Part shown: in pieces, positions 17,974-25,382 of the stretch
Numbering within the stretch: position 1 is the stretch's first letter
Layout: each line of letters opens with the position of its first letter
Source of the DNA: Faecalispora jeddahensis
Lineage (GTDB): Bacteria; Bacillota; Clostridia; Oscillospirales; Acutalibacteraceae
Assembly: GCF_000577335.1 (NCBI RefSeq)
Contig: NZ_CBYL010000002.1
Span: 1 to 64,000, forward strand
Reading direction: 5' to 3'
DNA: 64,000 bases
Made by a program: the position numbers and the translations under genes
The notes under the pieces: model-generated
Database searches by the model: none
Told to the model about the DNA's origin: nothing
What the model saw: only the letters and a program-made list of their open reading frames with translations

Positions 17974-18380
17974 GTGTATCATCCTCCTATCAGTTTCTGC
18001 TGACAAAGCTGTCATCGGTGTTTTTTCAACGAATCACCTGCATTTGGCCGTGATCCATCCGAATGGATTCTGCATAATGAACACTCGGTATCCATTCAAA
18101 ATTTTGTGTTTTTATTCTAGCACTGAACTTTTTATCTGTCAATCATTGCGGGTCTTTCCGACTGATGGCCGCAGCGCGATAAATTTCTCATTTGACTGTT
18201 GAAAAATTGAAATTTTACGCGGCGCGTGGTATACTGTCAAAGTATTTTCAACATTGTAGTCAATTCAATTAAAAAGTGCGAATCTCTTCCCTCACCACAG
18301 ACGGGGGAAGAGATTGCCGTGCCTGTATCATACTATATTTAAATTTCATTTACTATACTGGATAGACGGAGGAACCTGAC
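17974..18380. promoter_or_regulatory. Divergent control region between encapsulin operon and prfC
   Basis: On the plus strand TTGAAA (18208-18213), 17 bases, TATACT (18231-18236) with an extended TGG gives a good promoter for prfC. An 11-bp hairpin (18282-18292 with 18306-18316) lies in its leader without a T run. An imperfect inverted repeat GAATGGAT / ATCCATTC (18061-18068, 18090-18097) lies upstream of the cargo gene and could be an operator. No clear Fur or PerR box was found. Confidence 0.55.
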
Positions 18381-19967
18381 TTGAGTGACTATCGATCTTT
18401 GATTCAAAAGCGGAGAACCTTTGCGATCATCTCGCACCCTGACGCCGGCAAGACAACGCTGACCGAAAAATTCCTGCTGTACGGCGGAGCAATTGCGCTG
18501 GCCGGCTCGGTAAAGGGAAAAAAGAACTCCCGGCATGCGGTTTCTGATTGGATGGAAATCGAAAAGCAGAGAGGAATTTCCGTTACCTCTTCCGTTCTGC
18601 AGTTTCAATATGAGGGATATTGTATCAATATTCTCGACACCCCCGGGCATCAGGACTTCTCGGAGGATACGTACCGCACGCTGATGGCTGCGGACTCGGC
18701 CGTGATGGTGATCGACGCCTCGAAGGGCGTTGAGGCGCAGACGAGAAAGCTGTTCAAGGTCTGCCTGCTGCGCGATATCCCGATCTTTACGTTCATCAAC
18801 AAGATGGACCGCGAGGCGCGCAACCCCTTTGATCTGCTGGAGGAAATCGAGCAGGAGCTGGGCATCAAAACGTACCCGATGAACTGGCCGATCGGCTGCG
18901 GCAAGGAGTTCAAGGGCGTGTACGACAGAAACAACAACCAGATCATTTCGTTCCGCGGCGACAGCGGCAAGCATGAGGCTGAAGCCACCGTATCGGGCCT
19001 CGATGACCCCGGCCTGAAGGATTTGATTGGGCCGTACCTGCATGAACAGCTGTGCGACGACATCGAGCTGCTTGACGGCGCGGGCTATGAATTCAATATG
19101 GACGCCGTGCGCCACGGGCGTCTCTCTCCCGTGTTTTTCGGTTCCGCCCTGACCAACTTCGGCGTGGAGCCGTTTCTGGAGGAATTCCTTCGCATGACGA
19201 GCTCGCCGCTGCCGCGCAAAACCACCGACGGCGAGGTAGACCCCTTTGACCCGGATTTCTCCGCCTTTGTGTTTAAAATTCAGGCCAACATGAACAAGGC
19301 TCACCGCGACAGAATCGCATTTATGCGCATCTGCTCCGGTAAATTCGAAAAGAACATGGAAGTCCTGCACCAGCAGGAAGGCAAAAAGATCAAGCTGTCG
19401 CAGCCCCAGCAGATCATGGCGCAGGAGCGCGAGATCATTGAGGAAGCCTATGCCGGCGACATCATCGGCGTATTCGATCCGGGTATTTTCTCCATCGGCG
19501 ATACGCTGTGCGCGCCCGGCAAAAAAATCCTGTTTGAGGGCATTCCCACCTTTGCGCCGGAGCATTTTGCCCGCGTGCGCCAAATGGACACCATGAAGCG
19601 CAAGCAGTTTGTTAAGGGCATGTCGCAGATCGCGCAGGAAGGTGCTATTCAGATCTTCCAGGAACTCGAGGGCGGCATGGAGGAAGTGATCGTGGGCGTC
19701 GTCGGCGTTCTGCAGTTCGATGTGCTGGAATACCGCTTAAACCACGAATACAATGTGGACATCCGACTGGAGTCTCTGCCGTATCAGTATATCCGCTGGA
19801 TTTCGAACGACGCTGTCGACCCCAAAACGCTAACGGTTACCTCCGACACGAAAAAGATACAGGACCTCAAGGGACATCACCTGCTGCTGTTCACCAGCGA
19901 ATGGAACATCCGCTGGGCGCTTGAGCGCAACGAAGGACTGGAGCTGACCGATTTCAGCCGCGGATAA
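18381..19967 (+). CDS. prfC: Peptide chain release factor 3
   Basis: 528 residues, the usual RF3 length. The GTPase domain has SHPDAGKTTLTEKF (about 17), the switch region near GISVTSS, DTPGHQDFSEDTYR (about 83) and NKMDREARNP (about 137); EF-Tu-like domain 2 and the RF3 C-terminal domain follow (VGVLQFDVLEYRL near 430). It recycles RF1/RF2 from the ribosome after termination using GTP. The TTG at 18381 is the start: ACGGAGG lies 8 bases upstream. Confidence 0.95.
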   Translation: MSDYRSLIQKRRTFAIISHPDAGKTTLTEKFLLYGGAIALAGSVKGKKNSRHAVSDWMEIEKQRGISVTSSVLQFQYEGYCINILDTPGHQDFSEDTYRTLMAADSAVMVIDASKGVEAQTRKLFKVCLLRDIPIFTFINKMDREARNPFDLLEEIEQELGIKTYPMNWPIGCGKEFKGVYDRNNNQIISFRGDSGKHEAEATVSGLDDPGLKDLIGPYLHEQLCDDIELLDGAGYEFNMDAVRHGRLSPVFFGSALTNFGVEPFLEEFLRMTSSPLPRKTTDGEVDPFDPDFSAFVFKIQANMNKAHRDRIAFMRICSGKFEKNMEVLHQQEGKKIKLSQPQQIMAQEREIIEEAYAGDIIGVFDPGIFSIGDTLCAPGKKILFEGIPTFAPEHFARVRQMDTMKRKQFVKGMSQIAQEGAIQIFQELEGGMEEVIVGVVGVLQFDVLEYRLNHEYNVDIRLESLPYQYIRWISNDAVDPKTLTVTSDTKKIQDLKGHHLLLFTSEWNIRWALERNEGLELTDFSRG

Positions 19968-19984
19968 ACCCGTCATACTATTAT

Positions 19985-20022
19985 AAAAAAAGACCCGCCT
20001 TTTCACAGGCGGGTCTTTTTTT
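19985..20022 (+). terminator. prfC terminator
   Basis: AGACCCGCCT (19991-20000) is inverted at 20007-20016 with an A run before and seven T after. Can also act on the minus strand. Confidence 0.85.
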
Positions 20023-20100
20023 ATATCAATACAGGTATTGGTTACAACATTTTAACTAAAAAAGGGGTTGAAAAATAGAGGAAAGAGGAATATTATGTGA

Positions 20101-20135
20101 TTACTAGTTATTAATTATTGATAAATAACTAGTAA
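20101..20135. repeat. AT-rich palindrome upstream of the ABC operon
   Basis: TTACTAGTTATT (20101-20112) is perfectly inverted at 20124-20135, loop 11 bases. It has no GC-rich stem or T run, so it is not a good terminator. It may be an operator or the trace of a mobile element end. The rest of 20023-20333 holds no gene and no promoter that I trust. Confidence 0.4.
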
Positions 20136-20333
20136 CTATTATATTTTATTTAAATAATTTTGTATTCTTGCCAATCGGGCCGGATATCCGTAATAGAAAA
20201 ATTGATTGAGAAAGCGTGATGCCATGAATTTCGCCCAGCATCCTGTTCTTTGTACGAATAACTGCTGAATGCGGGGTTTCCTTTGCGTAAAGTCAGAAAC
20301 AACCGCAAACAATCAAAACGGAGGATGAAAACA

Positions 20334-20813
20334 ATGAAAAATTCAAAAAGAGTATTGAGCCTTGCCTGCGCGGCCGTTATGCTGAGCGCTGTCTTAGTCC
20401 CCGCAAGCGCGGAAACCCTTGTGGAACAACAGGGGAATTCCATTGCTTTGACCAGAGAATCTGCGGCCGCACAGCAATTGCAGGCGAGAAATTACAAAAA
20501 ATATGGGTACACAAAACTGGTAGCTGTAAGCTCTAATGGAAATGCTAAGACGTTGGTACAAGGCAATAAAGAAGGGAAATATTCCAGTGTGGCAGAACAC
20601 GTTGTTGAGACACTGCGTAATGTGGATACTTTGGATTTTAGAGTTGCTGTGGCTAAAGAAACAAGAACTGATTGGTATACTGCTGGTGAAGAAGAATTTA
20701 ATATGGAATATAAATATTATGGTAACCAAGGGTATACCGGCAATGCTACTCTTGAGGCGCGTAACTTTGAAAAAAACACCGCAAGAGTCAAAGGAAAGAT
20801 ACAGTTCAATTAG
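20334..20813 (+). CDS. Small secreted protein of unknown function
   Basis: 159 residues. A clear signal peptide (basic MKNSKR, hydrophobic core, cleavage expected after VPASA near residue 28) is followed by about 130 polar residues with no cysteine and no family I recognise. The C-terminal third is rich in aromatic residues and alternating polar/hydrophobic positions (NMEYKYYGNQGYTGN), suggesting beta structure. The ATG at 20334 is preceded by GGAGG. First gene of an operon with two membrane proteins and an ABC ATPase; it could be a secreted effector, a bacteriocin-like product or a substrate-binding component without a lipid anchor. Confidence 0.75.
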   Translation: MKNSKRVLSLACAAVMLSAVLVPASAETLVEQQGNSIALTRESAAAQQLQARNYKKYGYTKLVAVSSNGNAKTLVQGNKEGKYSSVAEHVVETLRNVDTLDFRVAVAKETRTDWYTAGEEEFNMEYKYYGNQGYTGNATLEARNFEKNTARVKGKIQFN

Positions 20814-20823
20814 TAACCGGACA

Positions 20824-20861
20824 AGGTCTAGAACCGTACGGAAACGTGCGGCTCTGGACCT
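20824..20861 (+). other. Intercistronic RNA hairpin after the secreted-protein gene
   Basis: Seventeen-base arms (20824-20840 and 20845-20861) close a GAAA loop, with one mismatch and two G-U pairs. No T run follows, so it probably protects or processes the upstream mRNA rather than terminating it. This would give more secreted protein than membrane components. Confidence 0.6.
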
Positions 20862-20885
20862 AATCTGTAAGAATCGAGGGTTAGA

Positions 20886-21758
20886 ATGGAGTATTTTTCG
20901 AAATTATTCCGATTTCAGTTTAAGTATATGATAAGCCGTAGACGCTTTCATTTTCTATTTCTCTTTGTCGTTATCATTATTGCACTGTCTTTTTTAGAGA
21001 TCTGTTTTCGATACTACGGTATGGACATCAGCATCATCCCTTCCGCCGCTTTGGGCTGGATTGGCCGAACGCCGAAAGGAACAGGAGACGTATGGAATCC
21101 ATATATTTTTGCTGAATTTTTAGACTATCTGCTTCTACCGATTGGCGCTCTGGTTTTTGCGGATTTTTATTTAACGGATCAAAAAGAAGGAGCTTATTTT
21201 ATTATTATAACGAGAAGTTCCTCTGACACATATCATCTTTCCGGCGCACTTCTTTGTTTTTTGGGCGCCTTTGGACTTGTTCTTATTCCTTTTCTGATGT
21301 TTTATCCCGTCTGCTTTGTGTTATTTCCACATGAAGCAATGATAAATCCATTTTCAAATACAAGATCTCTTTTGGAGCTCAGCTACATAAAAGAAAATGC
21401 TGTGTTGTATCCCAATTTGTTTTACACCCACCCCCATCTTTCTAACTTAATCTATATTTTTTACAACAGCATGCTTGCTGGAGCATGGGCTTTGTTTTCA
21501 TATACCCTGAGCCACTTTTTGCAGTTCAGCCGAATCCTTATTTACGTTTTACCAACAGCGGTGCTTCTCTTTTTGGGAAATCTAACGAATCTGTTGGATT
21601 GGAGAAATTCTATCTCAATCGACCTTTATATGAACCCTACCTGGTATAGCGGCCCCAGATACCCCTCCATCTTTTGGGCCTATCTTCTAATCCCCTTGTT
21701 TTTTTCTGCCTTTGTCATTATGGTACGGATCCACAAAAGGAAGGTGGATGAGCTGTGA
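20886..21758 (+). CDS. Multi-spanning membrane protein, probable ABC permease subunit 1
   Basis: 290 residues with about six hydrophobic segments (starting near 18, 82, 118, 200, 220 and 265). A region of about 50 residues that seems extracytoplasmic lies between segments 1 and 2 (FRYYGMDISIIPSAALGW). No conserved domain recognised. It resembles ABC-2-like permeases in layout only. The GTG start of the next gene overlaps its stop by 4 bases, so the two membrane proteins are coupled and likely form a heterodimer with the ATPase encoded at 22565. Confidence 0.65.
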   Translation: MEYFSKLFRFQFKYMISRRRFHFLFLFVVIIIALSFLEICFRYYGMDISIIPSAALGWIGRTPKGTGDVWNPYIFAEFLDYLLLPIGALVFADFYLTDQKEGAYFIIITRSSSDTYHLSGALLCFLGAFGLVLIPFLMFYPVCFVLFPHEAMINPFSNTRSLLELSYIKENAVLYPNLFYTHPHLSNLIYIFYNSMLAGAWALFSYTLSHFLQFSRILIYVLPTAVLLFLGNLTNLLDWRNSISIDLYMNPTWYSGPRYPSIFWAYLLIPLFFSAFVIMVRIHKRKVDEL

Positions 21759-22528
21759 ACTATTTTTACCGGCTGTTCCGGCGGCAAAAGCTGACATGGT
21801 TTTTATTGATCGCTTTATTGGCTATTTCATTTGGGGAAACCTACCTATATGTTTATGACAACTTTATTTCTCAAAATGAAATATTTACAGGACTCGAAGA
21901 AGACGCTTTCTTTATCTATTATAGCTTTTTTTATTTTATGGCTACTGCTCTTATGCATACTCCCGTATATGCCATGTGGATTTACGCAATGACACGTTTT
22001 TCCATGGACATTAAATACTGCACACGGACAAAGTCGCGCTCGAGCTGGCTGCTGCGTTACCTTTGTCTGTCCGTCGGTCTGGCAGTCACTTATCTGGCCA
22101 TTTTGAATATTCCCGCCCTGATCGGCGCTTATATTGCAGGGGGTGTTTTCTGGGCGGTATTCCCCTACTACCTGTATAGCTTTGTTCTGGAATTAATTCT
22201 GCATATGACCTTTTCATTGATCTATTTTCTCGCTTACTTATTGTCTGACAGCCCGGTCGTTGCCTTTTTGGCCCTTGTTCTTTATGGCAGTTGGGACTCA
22301 TTTTATGGATTTTTAGAGGTCAATAAAGGAATTACGTTCAATGTGAATTTATCCGTTGGCTGGGGACGAGCCATTACCGATTATACTTTGTGGATGGAAG
22401 AACGAACCCTGGATTGGTTTGCCTTCTTTCTGTTGGCCGGCATTTTCCTTTTGTTCTTTGCGCTGTGCCGGCTCGCGGTACGCCGCAAAGACTTTTTAAG
22501 TGTGCAGGAGGCGGCACAAAAAGCATGA
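21755..22528 (+). CDS. Multi-spanning membrane protein, probable ABC permease subunit 2
   Basis: 257 residues, about six hydrophobic segments (near 15, 50, 95, 130, 165 and 220), short basic N-terminus (MNYFYRLFRRQKL). The start is GTG inside the stop region of the preceding gene, with GGAAGGTGG upstream. Its layout mirrors that of its neighbour. Family not recognised. Ends with a basic cytoplasmic tail (RRKDFLSVQEAAQKA). Confidence 0.65.
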   Translation: MNYFYRLFRRQKLTWFLLIALLAISFGETYLYVYDNFISQNEIFTGLEEDAFFIYYSFFYFMATALMHTPVYAMWIYAMTRFSMDIKYCTRTKSRSSWLLRYLCLSVGLAVTYLAILNIPALIGAYIAGGVFWAVFPYYLYSFVLELILHMTFSLIYFLAYLLSDSPVVAFLALVLYGSWDSFYGFLEVNKGITFNVNLSVGWGRAITDYTLWMEERTLDWFAFFLLAGIFLLFFALCRLAVRRKDFLSVQEAAQKA

Positions 22529-22564
22529 CGACCGCCGGAATGAAAAAACAAAGGAGAGAAGGAT

Positions 22565-23236
22565 ATGAAACAGATTACGGTAACCGGCGCAGCCAAAACG
22601 CTGAAAAAACGTCTGGTACTCAACCATATTAATTTGGAGCTGGAAGAGGGCGGAATCTACGGTTTTTTTGGCCCCAACGGTTCGGGTAAGACTATGTTGT
22701 TCCGGGCCATCTGCGGACTGATTTATTTGGACTCCGGCTCAATTGATGTATTCGGACAAAAAGTAGGAGAAAAAAGGTTCCCAAAAAATTTGGGACTGGT
22801 TATCGAATCCGTAGGATTTTGGAATGAATTTACCGGATTTGAAAATTTAAAATTTTTGGCTTCGATCAAACAAAAAATCGGAGATCAGGAAATCAATCAG
22901 GTTCTGGAACGGGTCGGCCTTGACCCCAAAGATTCCAGAAGCTATAAAAAATATAGTCTGGGCATGAAGCAGCGCCTTGCCATCGCACAGGCCGTGATGG
23001 AGCAGCCCCGGCTTTTGGTGCTGGACGAGCCCACGAATGCTTTGGATGAAGACGGAATTCAGGCGGTACATCAAATCATCCGCGAAGAAAACCAGCGCGG
23101 ATGCACCGTACTGATTGCAAGCCATAACAAAACAGATTTAGATCTTCTGTGCCAAAAAAAATTCAAAATGACGGAGGGCCGTTTGGAAGAGACACCGGCA
23201 GAACAGAAATCTCCGCAAGCGGAGGACACAATATGA
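22565..23236 (+). CDS. ABC transporter ATP-binding protein
   Basis: 223 residues. Walker A GPNGSGKTML (about 37), the signature YSLGMKQRLAIAQAV (about 138) with the LGMKQ variant typical of ABC-2 export systems, Walker B LLVLDEPTNALD (about 160) and the switch histidine in IASHNK. Belongs to the CcmA/NatA-like exporter ATPases. The ATG follows AAAGGAGAG. Its stop overlaps the start of the next gene as ATGA. Expected to power the two membrane proteins encoded just upstream. Confidence 0.9.
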   Translation: MKQITVTGAAKTLKKRLVLNHINLELEEGGIYGFFGPNGSGKTMLFRAICGLIYLDSGSIDVFGQKVGEKRFPKNLGLVIESVGFWNEFTGFENLKFLASIKQKIGDQEINQVLERVGLDPKDSRSYKKYSLGMKQRLAIAQAVMEQPRLLVLDEPTNALDEDGIQAVHQIIREENQRGCTVLIASHNKTDLDLLCQKKFKMTEGRLEETPAEQKSPQAEDTI

Positions 23237-23922
23237 AAAAATACAGTTGGGTCTTTCTCTGCCTGTTTTTATACCTCGTCTGCATTGGGGCCGGAGTTGC
23301 AACTCGAAATTCTTACACCGATATTTGGGCAGAGGTTCCTGCACAGCCACAGGATCGGATAAAATATGTATTTCGCGAAGATAAGGACGCTTACTTTACC
23401 GCTTCTCCACAATCCATACTGGATCAGGCGGCGGTGATCGTATCGGCTACCGCCAATTCCGAAGGGGAAAACAAAGGCAAAACCTTTTTAACCGAAATGA
23501 CAGTCAACAAAATCTACAAAAACGACGGCAGCTTCATCGGCACCACTCTGGTCGTCTGTGAACCGATTCGACTCAATAAAATAACGAGCCAAAAAGACGG
23601 AAAACCGCTTTATACCATGGAAATGCTGCAAGGAAGAGGACACCGCGCCAGAACCAAAATTACACCCGGCAAAAACTACATTTTGTTATTAAGGGAATTT
23701 CTGCCGAAAGGATACCGTACCGAAATACCAACCTACACCATGATAGAAAGCCCTTACGCGAAACTGTCCCCAGATTCCATTACCACAGCGGAGCAATACG
23801 CAAAGCCCACTTGGCCTATCGACTATGAGCAATCAAAAGAATACGAAATATTATTGCAGGACAAAAATCAAACGAATACCTTTTTTGATACAAAGAAAAA
23901 GGTTTTATCCTTATTACAGTAA
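23233..23922 (+). CDS. Membrane-anchored extracytoplasmic protein of unknown function
   Basis: 229 residues. One N-terminal membrane segment (about 5-25, possibly an uncleaved signal) precedes an external domain of 200 residues. SILDQAAVIVSATANSEGENKGKTFLTEMTVNKIYK resembles the beta-rich layout of small secreted clostridial proteins that follow ABC modules, but I cannot name a family. Translationally coupled to the ATPase gene (ATGA overlap). Last gene of the operon; a terminator follows. A role as accessory or immunity protein for the exporter is inference only. Confidence 0.65.
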   Translation: MKKYSWVFLCLFLYLVCIGAGVATRNSYTDIWAEVPAQPQDRIKYVFREDKDAYFTASPQSILDQAAVIVSATANSEGENKGKTFLTEMTVNKIYKNDGSFIGTTLVVCEPIRLNKITSQKDGKPLYTMEMLQGRGHRARTKITPGKNYILLLREFLPKGYRTEIPTYTMIESPYAKLSPDSITTAEQYAKPTWPIDYEQSKEYEILLQDKNQTNTFFDTKKKVLSLLQ

Positions 23923-23940
23923 TTGATTTCAGAAAGCATC

Positions 23941-23985
23941 ACGCCCCGGTTTCTCCCTTAAAGAGCAGCAAAAAAACCGGGGCGT
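23941..23985 (+). terminator. Terminator of the secreted-protein/ABC operon
   Basis: ACGCCCCGGTTT (23941-23952) is inverted at 23974-23985, followed by GTCTTTTTATTTT. Also lies just past the end of the convergent MATE gene. Confidence 0.75.
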
Positions 23986-23996
23986 GTCTTTTTATT

Positions 23997-25355
23997 TTAT
24001 GCGGCTTTTTCAGCGGCCTGTGCCAGAGCGGTTGTTCGATTGCGTTTGGTAACCCCCAAAAACAGCAGGAGCAGCACTGTGGTAACGAGATCAGCCACAG
24101 CCTGCGTGTACAGGATTCCTGTTACCGCAAACAGGCGGTCAAACAGGAACAGCAGCGGCAGAAACGCCAGCCCCTGCCGGAAAATGCTGAATACAAAGCC
24201 CGCCTTGCTGTACCGAATGCAGAGCAGGTACACCGTCGCCATCGACTGAAAGCCATAGGTGAAAAACAGCAGGCTGCCCGCGACCAGCGCCTGAATGCCC
24301 ACGGAGATCACCTCGGCATCGTTCGAAAAGGCGGACACGATTCCGCCGGAAAAACCGATCTGTACAATGGCAATCGCGAGACCGCCCAGCATGCCCCACA
24401 GATACGCCGTTTTGGTGGCCTGCCGGATGCGGTCGGGCCGGCCCGCGCCGTAGCAATAAGAAATAAAGGTCTGGTAACCCCTGGAAAAACCTGTTACCGC
24501 CAGTGTTGTCATGCCGATCACTCGGTTGGCGATTCCGAGTCCTGCCACCACCGCGTCGCCATACGGCGCAGCGGCAATGTTTGCAGCCGCCATCGAAATG
24601 CTTTGGAACAGGTTGATGCACAGAAGCGGCACACCGATTTTCAGAACCGGCTCCAGAATCCACCACTGGAAACGCACCTTGCGGAAGTCGAGCTTTAAAT
24701 AGCTTTTGCCGCGCAGGTAATACTGCGCTAAAATGCAGAACGCGGTGAACTGTGCCACCGCCGCCGAAGCTGCGGCCCCGCGGATTCCCCAGCCGAAGCC
24801 GAACAGAAAAATCGGCGTGAGCACCACGTTCAGCACCGCGCCGGTCATCTGGGAGATCATGCTCAGCGACGCGTTACCCTCGGCCCGCACCAGATTATTC
24901 ATACAGACGGAAGGGATGTGGAATAAAAACGAGATCACCAGAATCTGACCGTACTGCACCGCAAGCGGCAGAACCCCGGAAGACGCGCCCATATGAACGA
25001 GCAGAACCGGCATCACCGGCAGCAGTAGCTGGGTCATGATACTAAAGAAAATACAATAAAACGCAGTGGAGGCCAGCACGGTTTCCGCTTTTTCCTTTTC
25101 CCCTGCGCCCAAAAGTTCCGCCATGTAAGCCGCTCCGCCATTGCCGAACAAAAGCCCGATACCCGGCATAATCAGAACCAGTGGGTACACAATGGAGATG
25201 GCCCCCATGGCCTGCGTCCCCATTTGCGCCACAAAAAAGCTGACAGCCAGCTGATAAAAGCCCGTTACGGAAAGCCCGACGATCGTCGGCAGCCCCAAAT
25301 AAGCCAGCGCCTTACTGACCGGCGCGCTCTTCATAATTTCAAGTCTACGATTCAT
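23997..25355 (-). CDS. MATE family efflux transporter
   Basis: 452 residues and about twelve hydrophobic segments in two repeats, typical of DinF/NorM-like MATE exporters that use Na+ or H+ gradients. Landmarks are GLPTIVGLSVTGFYQLA, a segment NLVRAEGNASLSM (about 155) and SRGYQTFISYCYGAGR (about 300). It lies 27 bases downstream of the ketopantoate-reductase/OYE fusion gene and is probably cotranscribed with it, so it could export a product of that enzyme or a toxic enone. Confidence 0.88.
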   Translation of the reverse strand: MNRRLEIMKSAPVSKALAYLGLPTIVGLSVTGFYQLAVSFFVAQMGTQAMGAISIVYPLVLIMPGIGLLFGNGGAAYMAELLGAGEKEKAETVLASTAFYCIFFSIMTQLLLPVMPVLLVHMGASSGVLPLAVQYGQILVISFLFHIPSVCMNNLVRAEGNASLSMISQMTGAVLNVVLTPIFLFGFGWGIRGAAASAAVAQFTAFCILAQYYLRGKSYLKLDFRKVRFQWWILEPVLKIGVPLLCINLFQSISMAAANIAAAPYGDAVVAGLGIANRVIGMTTLAVTGFSRGYQTFISYCYGAGRPDRIRQATKTAYLWGMLGGLAIAIVQIGFSGGIVSAFSNDAEVISVGIQALVAGSLLFFTYGFQSMATVYLLCIRYSKAGFVFSIFRQGLAFLPLLFLFDRLFAVTGILYTQAVADLVTTVLLLLFLGVTKRNRTTALAQAAEKAA

Positions 25356-25382
25356 TTCCTACCCTTTCAAACGGCTGATCGT

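Noticed and set aside
18339-19583. 414-residue open frame opposite prfC
   Set aside because: The opposite strand encodes an unmistakable RF3 with all GTPase motifs; the antisense frame exists because of codon bias and has no ribosome site or family motif.
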